A stretch of DNA of 43,802 nucleotides from Cupriavidus neocaledonicus (GTDB lineage: Bacteria > Pseudomonadota > Gammaproteobacteria > Burkholderiales > Burkholderiaceae). Made by a program: the position numbers and the translations under genes. The notes beneath the pieces are model-generated. The model was not told the DNA's origin. It saw nothing but the letters and a program-made list of their open reading frames with translations, and ran no database searches. The stretch covers positions 144 through 43,945 of the forward strand of contig NZ_AQUR01000066.1 of assembly GCF_000372525.1 (NCBI RefSeq), written 5' to 3'. This document shows, piece after piece, positions 37,214-43,802 of this stretch (position 1 is the stretch's first letter; every line of letters begins with the position of its first letter).

Positions 37214-37244
37214 TCGAATATAGTCGAATGATGGAAACCAATCA
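37197..37244. promoter_or_regulatory. 21-bp perfect inverted repeat over the arsR start, candidate ars operator
   Basis: Arms 37197-37217 and 37224-37244 are exact reverse complements separated by six bases (ATATAG). The left arm contains the arsR start codons and first residues (MMETNH on minus); the right arm repeats them on the plus strand (MMETNQVKFM, then a stop). The centre, ATTCGAATATAGTCGAAT, resembles ArsR-family operators, so the repressor probably binds here. Confidence 0.65.
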
Positions 37245-37495
37245 AGTGAAGTTTATGTGATGCGTTGCCTCGAATCTATGTGTCCATTAGGCAGTATGCG
37301 ACCGAGGACACGTCCCGCCAGATCGGTCTCCGCCATGGCGCTGGGTGTATGAATCCACAATCACTCATGCGCGCGCGCTGTCCGAACTCAGGAGCCTATT
37401 CCTATGTGCGGATGCACTCATTGTTAGTCGCCGCAGCACAGGCACTGTTCGTCCATCGGTCTACAACTGAAGAAAAAGCGCAGGAGGGCGAGATC
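37245..37495. other. Intergenic region between arsR and the DUF2188 gene
   Basis: About 250 bases with no recognised gene. It should contain the promoters for arsR (minus) and for the small gene at 37496. Only the AGGAGG-like site at 37482-37488 could be assigned. Confidence 0.4.
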
Positions 37496-37717
37496 ATGTC
37501 CACACGTGATATTCACGTATTCCACGAAATTGCCGGCTGGGCGCTATACGTTGAAGGCCAACGCGACGCGATTAGCCACTATACAACCCAGCAGAAGGCC
37601 GTTGCCGCCGGGACGGCCAAAGCGCAACGTGAACACGTTGATATTTTCGTCCACCCATGCCATGAGAGAAGAGGCACGTGGATTCGCCACATCCACGATT
37701 TGCGCGATACCGATTAG
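37496..37717 (+). CDS. DUF2188-like small protein
   Basis: A 73-residue protein starting at ATG 37496 with a strong AGGAGGG site just before. The fold pattern is that of DUF2188: DIHVFHEIAGWALYVEGQRDAISHYTTQQKAVAAGTAKAQREHVDIFVH, with the usual 'GW.v..eG...A......T...A...g...A.......vH' spacing. Function of the family is not established. It is divergent from arsR and lies only 73 bases before the left end of transposon C. It could belong to the ars island or be an older neighbour that the transposon approached. No metal-binding signature beyond a few His and one Cys. Confidence 0.65.
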   Translation: MSTRDIHVFHEIAGWALYVEGQRDAISHYTTQQKAVAAGTAKAQREHVDIFVHPCHERRGTWIRHIHDLRDTD

Positions 37718-37790
37718 TGATCCGGCGGGTGGGGCCGACCACCGGAAGGCTGACGTGCTTCCTCGGTGGGAATTTCCGATCCCGCAGTTC

Positions 37791-37829
37791 GGGGTAGTCG
37801 TCCTTTTTGTGCAAAATCTTACGGTTTCC
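37791..37829. repeat. Left terminal inverted repeat of transposon C
   Basis: A 39-bp repeat beginning GGGGTAGTCGTCC and ending ACGGTTTCC. One mismatch to the right end (T versus C at position 18). The four leading Gs are typical of Tn3-family ends. It lies 125 bases before tnpA. Confidence 0.9.
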
Positions 37830-37954
37830 CCGCAAAGCCTTTCTTTATAAGGCGCTCCGGGCAAAGCAGACAGCTGCCTGCTGCCCTCAAGTGACTTCGG
37901 GAGTACCATGTCCGCCCGCGATTTCGGATCGTGTCACCTGGATGGGGGCGGAAG

Positions 37955-40879
37955 ATGCCGGGCTTGGAATTTCGCTATGTGGGAAAAGACAGTTTGCCTT
38001 CTCGATTGTCGGAATTCGATGTCGAGTACTATTTCGCGCTGACCGACAGCGACGTTGCCGCAATCAACCAGAAATTTCGGCGTGCCGGCCGTGCCGGAGC
38101 CGCCATCCAGCTGGCATTTCTGCGGGCAAGTGGCCGTACCCTTGACCAACTGAACACACTCCCCCGTCAGCTCTTGCGCTACGTGGGCGAAAAGCTGGGG
38201 TTACCAACTCCGACGATCGCCTCGCTGCGCACCATCTATCAGCGATATCCGACGCTGTATGAACACCAGGTCTGGGCCTGCCAATACCTCGGCTTGACAC
38301 GAATCGATGACGATCACTGGAGAGGCCTCGGAGCTTGGATGCGGCAAGATGCCGCCGAATCGCTTTCCCTTGAGGAGTTGATCCAGCACGCCCACTACTG
38401 GCTGTATGAGCGACGGATTCTGATTCCTTCGACACGAGCGCTGCTGAGCCTGGCTCGCTCAATTTGGGCGGGCATCGAGCGAGATTTGCTGCTGTCGATT
38501 GAGGCGGTCGTCCCCCTGGCGCAGATAGCAGGAGCCGAAGCTGCCGTGTTCGCCCAACATGCAACAGCGGGAACGACCGTGCTGGAATGGCTCAAGACCC
38601 CGCCAGCACGGCACAGCCCCTCAACCATGAATGAGACGCTGGCCAAGATCCGCTTCCTGAAGAGCCTCGGCGCGCATACTTGGGCGTTTGATGCCATTCC
38701 GATCGAGAAGCAGCGCGCCTGTGGCCAGCGTATCCAGGCTCGCCGTCCCGCCAAAGTCCGCGAACTGAAGACCTCCACGCGTACGATTGAGCTGGTGTTT
38801 TTCCTGCGTGTGACCTTGCTGGAGCTGACGGACGCGATGCTCTACCAAACCGGACGGCGCGTCTCCGACCTAGTTCGGCAGGCCTACAACAAGACCACGA
38901 CGAAGCAAGCGCGCTCGGCGAGCGAATACCGGCAGCAAATGGTCGAGATCAAGGCCCTGGTTGACGATACCCGCCGCTCGGCCGAAGAACGGCTGGCCGA
39001 CATCGGCAAGCTGCTTGAAGGCCTATCGGCCAAACCGCCGGCAAGCCACGCCGCCAGCGTGCGCGAAACGCTCACGGAAGACCACCACCGTATCCGCAAC
39101 CTCGTGACTTCCTTGCGGGAGTTGGAATTTGCCAGCAACAGCACCGATCCGGCCCTGCGGCAGCTTGAGTTCATCGGTAGTCTGCACGACCAAGGCGCGA
39201 CGGAATTGCCGCCCGATTGCAATGTGTCGGTGGGCGCGAGCTGGCGTGACCTGGTCGACGGCGAAGACCGTAAGCGCGCGTTGCGCGCGATGGAAGCCTG
39301 CGCGATCACGGGCCTGCGTAAGGGGCTGCGCCGCGGCACCGTGTGGATCAGCCATAGCCTGTCGTTTCGGGAACGCGATCAACTGCTGATCCCGCCCGCT
39401 CAGTGGGATTCTGAGCGCGACCGGTATCTGTCCACGCTTGACTTGCCGAACCAGGCGGACACCTACCTCAATCCCCTCATGGATCACCTGAAGGCAGGCC
39501 TCGCGGCACTGGACGAGGCCCGTGCGGCAGGCCACGTCACGATCGACACGAACGGCGTGCTGCATCTGTCGCCGCTCGAAGCGGCGGAAAGCGATGGCAT
39601 CCCCACGCGCACCCGTGATCTGCTCTTCAAGGACATCGGCAGCGCGCAGTTTGCCGACATGATCCTCGAGATGGATGCCCGTACCAATTTCAGCGAAGTG
39701 CTGCTGGCACGCAACGGGGACGCGCACGAACTGATCACGCTCTACGCCGCGCTGCTCGCCCATGGCACCGAGCTCGACGCCAAGGGTGTCGCCGCCATGA
39801 TTCCGAAGCTCGATCCGGCGCACGTCTCCACCGCGATGCGCGCGCTTGAGATGCCCGGGCGGCTGCGCCGAGCGAACGAACGGGTAGTGGAATTCCAGCG
39901 CACGCACCCGATCACCGAGTTATGGGGGACCGGTCAACAGGCGTCCAGCGATTCGATGAGCCTGGACACCTCGCGACACTTGTTCTATGCCCGCGCCGAT
40001 CCTCGACGTCGCACTCATGCCGTCGGGATCTATACGCACGTGCTGGACCAGCACGGAATCGTCTATAACCAGCCCATGGTGCTCAACGAACGCCAGGCCG
40101 GCGTGGCCATTGAAGGGGTCATGCGCCACAATGAGACCCGCAGCGACGGCGGGCTGCTCCGGCTCGCGGTCGATACCCATGGATACACGAGCGTTGGGAT
40201 GGCGGTGTCCAAATTGCTCGGCTTTGATCTATGCCCATGGCTGCGCAATCTGTCGGAGCGCAAGCTGTATTTGCCGCGCGGTCTGCAGGTAACGGATGGA
40301 CTGTCGGCCGCCGTCTCGCCCGAGATCTCGCTCAAGGCAATCCGCGACGGCTGGGATGGCTTGCTGCGCCTAATCGCCTCCATCCACTCGGGCCGGGTGA
40401 GTGCAATCGTCGCGCTGCAGCGGTTCGGCAGCGCCGCCCAAGGCGACCCTATTCATCGGGCAGCTGATCATCTGGGCAAGATGCTGCGCACACTCTTCTT
40501 GTGCGATTTTTTCAGCAACATCGAGTTTCGTCGGGAGCTGCGCACGCTGCTCAACCGGGGGGAGTCGGTGCACCAGCTCCAGCGTGCCATTTACTCGAGC
40601 AAGGTACACCATGATCGCGGGCGCCGTCAGGACGAAATGATCGCGATTTCCGGATCGCTGACGCTGCTGACGAATCTGGTGATTGCCTGGAACACCCAGC
40701 GCATGCAAACGACGGCCGATGCTTGGCGCCGCAAGGGGCAACGGATTGAAGATGACTGGCTGCGCCGCATGGGGCCCGCACATTTCGCGCATGTGAATTT
40801 CCGGGGCATCATGAGCTTTCCGATCCACCTGTATCAAGACAGCCTGCTTGAGGTGGCACCGCAGCGGCGTGCGGTGTAG
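37955..40879 (+). CDS. tnpA: Tn3-family transposase TnpA (transposon C)
   Basis: A transposase of about 974 residues from the ATG at 37955 (MPGLEFRYVGKDSLPSRLSEFDVEYYFALTDSD) with a GGGGGCGGAAG purine-rich stretch in front; a GTG eight codons earlier is less likely. The N-terminal DUF4158-like repeat-binding region covers about residues 10-165. The DDE residues of the C-terminal Tn3 domain are Asp666 (QQASSDSMSLDTS), Asp740 (LAVDTHGYTSVG) and Glu870 (NRGESVHQLQRAI). It differs from the transposase of element B and uses different terminal repeats, so the two elements are not interchangeable. It is convergent with tnpS, 32 bases apart. Intact. Confidence 0.95.
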   Translation: MPGLEFRYVGKDSLPSRLSEFDVEYYFALTDSDVAAINQKFRRAGRAGAAIQLAFLRASGRTLDQLNTLPRQLLRYVGEKLGLPTPTIASLRTIYQRYPTLYEHQVWACQYLGLTRIDDDHWRGLGAWMRQDAAESLSLEELIQHAHYWLYERRILIPSTRALLSLARSIWAGIERDLLLSIEAVVPLAQIAGAEAAVFAQHATAGTTVLEWLKTPPARHSPSTMNETLAKIRFLKSLGAHTWAFDAIPIEKQRACGQRIQARRPAKVRELKTSTRTIELVFFLRVTLLELTDAMLYQTGRRVSDLVRQAYNKTTTKQARSASEYRQQMVEIKALVDDTRRSAEERLADIGKLLEGLSAKPPASHAASVRETLTEDHHRIRNLVTSLRELEFASNSTDPALRQLEFIGSLHDQGATELPPDCNVSVGASWRDLVDGEDRKRALRAMEACAITGLRKGLRRGTVWISHSLSFRERDQLLIPPAQWDSERDRYLSTLDLPNQADTYLNPLMDHLKAGLAALDEARAAGHVTIDTNGVLHLSPLEAAESDGIPTRTRDLLFKDIGSAQFADMILEMDARTNFSEVLLARNGDAHELITLYAALLAHGTELDAKGVAAMIPKLDPAHVSTAMRALEMPGRLRRANERVVEFQRTHPITELWGTGQQASSDSMSLDTSRHLFYARADPRRRTHAVGIYTHVLDQHGIVYNQPMVLNERQAGVAIEGVMRHNETRSDGGLLRLAVDTHGYTSVGMAVSKLLGFDLCPWLRNLSERKLYLPRGLQVTDGLSAAVSPEISLKAIRDGWDGLLRLIASIHSGRVSAIVALQRFGSAAQGDPIHRAADHLGKMLRTLFLCDFFSNIEFRRELRTLLNRGESVHQLQRAIYSSKVHHDRGRRQDEMIAISGSLTLLTNLVIAWNTQRMQTTADAWRRKGQRIEDDWLRRMGPAHFAHVNFRGIMSFPIHLYQDSLLEVAPQRRAV

Positions 40880-40911
40880 CAAGAAGAACGGACCCTCCGG
40901 AGCCAGACTGA

Positions 40912-42203
40912 TCAGCTCCAGTGAGTATCGGTCAGCGGATCGTGCAACGTCACCTCAATGAAGCAATTGCAGAGGTCCGCGTTTTCGTGCATGTCCGCGA
41001 GCAGCACCTCGATGGCTTTCTCCAGCTCCGGCCCTGCGGTGAACGGCATGACGATTTCATAGCGGGGGCGGCGCTGCTCGAAGACGCGCATCTGGTACTG
41101 GGACAGGCAGAACTGCTCGATCCAGCGGCGCGCCTTCGACTTGCCGCGCACGAATTTGCTGTTGCGCTCGATGTATAGGTCAACCGTCAACCGCGTTTCA
41201 GGCACGGGCTTGGGCGGAACCGTGGGACGTCGCTCGGGCGGCGGCGCCGACGGTAGGGTGGCTGGTGGCGGTGCCAGCGCTGCTTCGATACGGTGCTGCG
41301 CGAATGGGTCTGCCGCGTCGATGTAGCGCATGGCCGAGCGGACATCCTTCCAGCCGACGTATTCCATCAGCATCTTGAGGTCCCACTGGTTCGCGTTTGC
41401 CCAGGTGGCAAAGCCGCGCCGCAGCGAGTGGCTGCTGTAGCGGTCCGCCTGCAGCAGCCCCGCATCCTGGAACAGCTTGCGCAGCAAGGGCACGACGCTG
41501 CTGGCTTGCAGCCCCGCTTCGGCGATCCGTCCCCAGCGATCGATCCGCCGAAACACAGGGCCCGCTGCCAAGCCTGACGCGGCCAACCAAGCCACATAGG
41601 CAGCCACCGGGCAGAGGCGCGACAAGGCAGGCGCCTTGTGCGTCGTGCCGGCGTGGTTGCGGTCCGTCTTGGTGTGCGGCAGGAAGATCGTCATGCCCCG
41701 GCCGGGCTCGACGGTGATGTGCTCGATCTGCAGCCGGCTCAATTCGTCCGACCGGAAGCCCCGCCAGAAGCCAATCAGCACCAGGGCCTTGTTGCGCGCC
41801 AGGACCTGGAGGTGGTGGTCATTGCCTGTCATCGAGGCCGCAGCAATTTGGGCGTCGAGCCACACCACCAGTTGCTCGAACTGAGCGAGCTGCAGCGGCT
41901 TGGCGCGCCGCTCTTGTGCGGGGTGCAATGCCTGGATGCCCTTGAGCACCTTCCGCACGTGTGGCGCCCGGTTCGGATCTGGGAAGCCTTGCGAGACGTG
42001 CCATTGTGCGATTGCAGCCAGGCGCTGACGCAGGGTGTTGATAGATAGCGTCTGCGCGTGCTCGGCCAGGTAACGCGCGATGCTGTCGGCGCTAGCCGCA
42101 GAAAACCACCCCATTCGACCTCGAAATGACGAATGGCTGCCTGGTAGCTTCGCCGCGTGTTGTCGCGGGTGGCGGCTTCCAGGTATCGGTCGACGTCGTG
42201 CAT
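40912..42203 (-). pseudogene. tnpS: Cointegrate resolvase TnpS of transposon C, frameshifted, with long C-terminal extension
   Basis: The N-terminal part is read from about 42203 (MHDVDRYLEAATRDNTRRSYQAAIRHFEVEWGGFL), and the remainder in another frame from about 42100 (ASADSIARYLAEHAQTLSINTLRQRLAAI). Adding one base near 42097-42101 would join them. The catalytic domain keeps the Arg (FWRGFRSDELSRL), the SSHSLRRGFATWA box and the Tyr (DVRSAMRYIDAADPF). After a Pro-rich linker there is a domain of about 100 residues to the stop (RLTVDLYIERNSKFVRGKSK onward) not seen in the other two TnpS proteins. As written the gene is broken, so element C may need help to resolve cointegrates; a sequencing error is possible. 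Confidence 0.7.
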
Positions 42204-42270
42204 GGCCAAGGGGAGCAAATAGCGATGGTGCGGATGCGTATTGTCGCGCTTGTCTGGCCTCCATGACCAT

Positions 42271-42686
42271 TTCGGAATCCTCTTGTGCGTTTCGCCACCT
42301 CGAATCGCTCCACGTCCGGGGCTATTCGTGAGGAGCTGCAGGGCGCTCTGCGCCGCCCAGCTGCCTGAACTTCTCCGTGATCGGGTCCGTATGGCGCCGT
42401 AGATCGCGAGCAGGTGTGCGGGCGCACGATCTTGCCGGTAAGGGGCATTCGTCAAGAGTTGCCCAGGTGCAACAACGCCCGGGCCGGTCGAGACCGCGGA
42501 AGGTTGCCCAGAGGCTGTGAGCCATTTCGTACTAGCGGGCCGGTTGGAGAGCCTCTCGCCAGGGCCTCACACGTGATAATCTGCCATTATCACCTGTCAA
42601 AAATCGACGAGAATCCGCTTGCTTGACGGCTCCATTTGGTATGTATATACATAGTACGTAATACGGTATCAAATTATAGGAGCACC
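42271..42686. other. tnpS-tnpT intergenic region of transposon C (resolution site)
   Basis: A long non-coding region with several dyads. GTGATAAT (42573-42580) and ATTATCAC (42586-42593) with a 5-bp spacer form the best candidate core. TATGTATATACATA (42640-42653) is a perfect 14-bp palindrome, and CGTAATACG (42657-42665) is the motif shared with the other two modules. The order core, palindrome, motif, tnpT is consistent with a resolution site of the Tn4651 type. Confidence 0.55.
42573..42593. other. Candidate TnpS recombination core, resolution site C
   Basis: GTGATAAT and ATTATCAC are perfect 8-bp arms around CTGCC. The inner ATAA and TTAT are shared with cores A and (with one change) B. 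The centre is 78 bp from the centre of the CGTAATACG motif, against 45.5 bp in modules A and B. Confidence 0.55.
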
Positions 42687-43679
42687 ATGGCCCGTGCCGG
42701 TCTAAGCCGTCTGGATGTCAAACGCGCCCGCGATTCGTTGATGGCCCAGGGGCAGCATCCGTCGATCGATGCAATACGTATCGCGCTGGGCAATACCGGC
42801 TCGAAAACGACGATTCACCGCTATCTCAAGGAACTGGAAGAAGAGGAAGGCGGGGCGCTCCAGCGGGCCGGCTCGACCTCCGATGCCATCCTGGATCTGG
42901 TAGGCAGGCTGGCGGCACGGCTGCACGAAGAAGCGCAGGCAGTGGTCGACCAGCAGGTCGCGGCCGCCACCGCACAGCGGCAGCAGGTCCGAGCGGAAGC
43001 CGACAAGCTGTCCGCTGATCTCGTCGCACTTCGCGCCGAACTGGCGCAGGCGCATGCCACCGTTGCCGAAGTGCGGGCCGCGCACAGCGACACGCAGACG
43101 GCGCTGCAGCAGCGGGCCCTGGAGGCCGAACGGCTGGCGCAGCAGGTCCAGGATCTCACCGAACGGCTGGCCGAACACGAAGGCTTCCGGCGCTCGCTGG
43201 AGGAGAAGCTGCAGCACGCACACCAAGCACTGGAACACTTCCGCAACGCCAGCAAAGAGCAGCGCGATCAGGAGGCACGCCGGCACGAGCAGCAGGTCCA
43301 ACAACTGCAGGCAGAAACCCGGCAAGCCAATCAGGCGCTGATCGTCAAGCAGGGGGAGATCACGCAACTGAACAAGGACGGCGCACGGCTGGTCGCGGAG
43401 ATTGCCGCCTCGGCCAAACGCAGCCGCGGCCTGGAGACGCAGGCGGAACAGGCACATGCCGGGCTGAACCAAGCTCGCGTCGATCAAGCCCGTGCGGAAG
43501 CCGAACGCGATGCCCTGCGCTCCGCGGTCCAGCAGCAAGCGGACGAGCTAACCGCCGAGCGTGCCGCGCGCGAGCGCCTGGCCGGCGAGTTGGCCAAGGT
43601 CACCGGACGGCTCGACGCCCAGCAGCAGTTGCTGGCCGACTATCGGACACAGCTCGGCGTGGCTGGTCCGGCAGCTTGA
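42687..43679 (+). CDS. tnpT: KfrA-like coiled-coil protein, TnpT of transposon C
   Basis: A product of about 330 residues. The start is the ATG at 42687, with AGGAG seven bases before; an ATG at 42636 lies upstream of the CGTAATACG motif and is unlikely. The N-terminal KfrA_N domain (LSRLDVKRARDSLMAQGQHPSIDAIRIALGNTGSKTTIHRYLKELEEE) is the clearest of the three modules. Residues from about 75 to 320 form a continuous Gln/Ala/Glu/Arg coiled coil. It should bind the resolution region and assist TnpS, as TnpT does in Tn4651. It ends about 80 bases before the right inverted repeat. Intact. Confidence 0.85.
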   Translation: MARAGLSRLDVKRARDSLMAQGQHPSIDAIRIALGNTGSKTTIHRYLKELEEEEGGALQRAGSTSDAILDLVGRLAARLHEEAQAVVDQQVAAATAQRQQVRAEADKLSADLVALRAELAQAHATVAEVRAAHSDTQTALQQRALEAERLAQQVQDLTERLAEHEGFRRSLEEKLQHAHQALEHFRNASKEQRDQEARRHEQQVQQLQAETRQANQALIVKQGEITQLNKDGARLVAEIAASAKRSRGLETQAEQAHAGLNQARVDQARAEAERDALRSAVQQQADELTAERAARERLAGELAKVTGRLDAQQQLLADYRTQLGVAGPAA

Positions 43680-43684
43680 ATGCG

Positions 43685-43710
43685 TAAGGTTTTGCACAAA
43701 AAGGATGGCT
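43685..43710. repeat. Subterminal direct copy of part of the right inverted repeat of transposon C
   Basis: This 26-base stretch (TAAGGTTTTGCACAAAAAGG and six more bases) matches the repeat segment 43770-43795 at 22 of 26 positions, in the same orientation and 85 bases inward. It looks like a duplicated or ancestral transposon end. Confidence 0.6.
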
Positions 43711-43761
43711 CTTGCGAAATCGGCGGATTTTCAACCCATTGATTCACAAGGAAAATCTGGA

Positions 43762-43800
43762 GGAAACCGTAAGATTTTGCACGAAAAGGACGACTACCCC
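43762..43800. repeat. Right terminal inverted repeat of transposon C
   Basis: The reverse complement of 37791-37829 with one mismatch in 39 bases. It ends CTACCCC at 43800, two bases before the window edge. Confidence 0.9.
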
Positions 43801-43802
43801 GT

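Larger units (their letters stand above)
37791..43800 (+). mobile_element. Tn3-family transposon C, complete (6.0 kb, no cargo)
   Basis: Inverted repeats 37791-37829 and 43762-43800 match at 38 of 39 positions and begin GGGGTAGTCGTCC. Inside are tnpA (plus), tnpS (minus, convergent with tnpA), a resolution-site region and tnpT (plus). No other gene is present, so this is a bare transposition module. A 5-bp target duplication cannot be confirmed: the left flank is AGTTC, and only GT is available after the right end. The recombinase gene appears frameshifted. Confidence 0.88.

Noticed and set aside
39023..39907. 294-codon minus-strand open frame inside tnpA of element C
   Set aside because: Shadow of the transposase; no independent evidence.
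37786..43802. 5-bp target duplication around transposon C
   Set aside because: Left flank is AGTTC, but the two bases after the right end are GT, not AG; the window ends there, so a duplication is not supported.

Overview
The window is a GC-rich mosaic of mobile elements and metal or arsenic resistance genes, typical of accessory DNA (plasmid or genomic island) in metal-tolerant beta-proteobacteria such as Cupriavidus or Ralstonia. This placement is inferred from the czcICBA/czcD set, an ars operon in the order arsR-I-C-C-acr3-C-H-MFS (close to the C. metallidurans ars layout), and the Tn3-family and 'recombinase in trio' elements. There is no replication or partition gene, rRNA, tRNA or CRISPR array in view.

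Layout. 1-4150: a truncated IS21-type istA, then a three-gene tyrosine recombinase array (RIT type) whose first gene is cut by an IS21-type end with istB and a scrap of istA. 4150-7160: decayed DNA with a frameshifted HTH regulator, a deleted nucleotidyltransferase, the tail of a tnpS-like recombinase, and one intact Fic gene. 7162-10379: resolution module A, with tnpS, an inserted VapBC-type toxin-antitoxin pair, a resolution-site region and tnpT, whose 3' end is overrun by a transposon end. 10335-23180: a 12.8-kb Tn3-family element (B) bounded by 46-bp inverted repeats. It carries an outer-membrane porin, a fused ABC permease, an ABC ATPase and an MgtC-like protein, plus tnpS, tnpT, a small unknown gene and tnpA. 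23330-31665: czc efflux genes (czcI-C-B-A on minus, czcD on plus). 31889-37213: arsenic operon on minus. 37496-37717: DUF2188-like gene. 37791-43800: a complete 6.0-kb Tn3-family element (C) with 39-bp inverted repeats, carrying only tnpA, tnpS and tnpT. Its tnpS appears frameshifted.

How the parts work together. The strongest theme is three copies of a TnpS/TnpT cointegrate-resolution module (Tn4651 type). In each, a tyrosine recombinase gene and a KfrA-like coiled-coil gene diverge from a region holding one short-spacer inverted repeat (candidate recombination core) and one CGTAATACG-type motif beside tnpT. In modules A and B a 22-bp accessory block matches at 19 of 22 positions and lies at exactly the same distance from the core; in C the motif sits about 32 bp farther out. 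Module A has a toxin-antitoxin pair between tnpS and this site. Cargo consists of Czc RND efflux with a CDF pump for Zn/Co/Cd, and arsenate reduction, arsenite efflux and organoarsenical detoxification under an ArsR repressor. The porin-ABC-MgtC cargo of element B has no substrate-binding protein and an unknown substrate.
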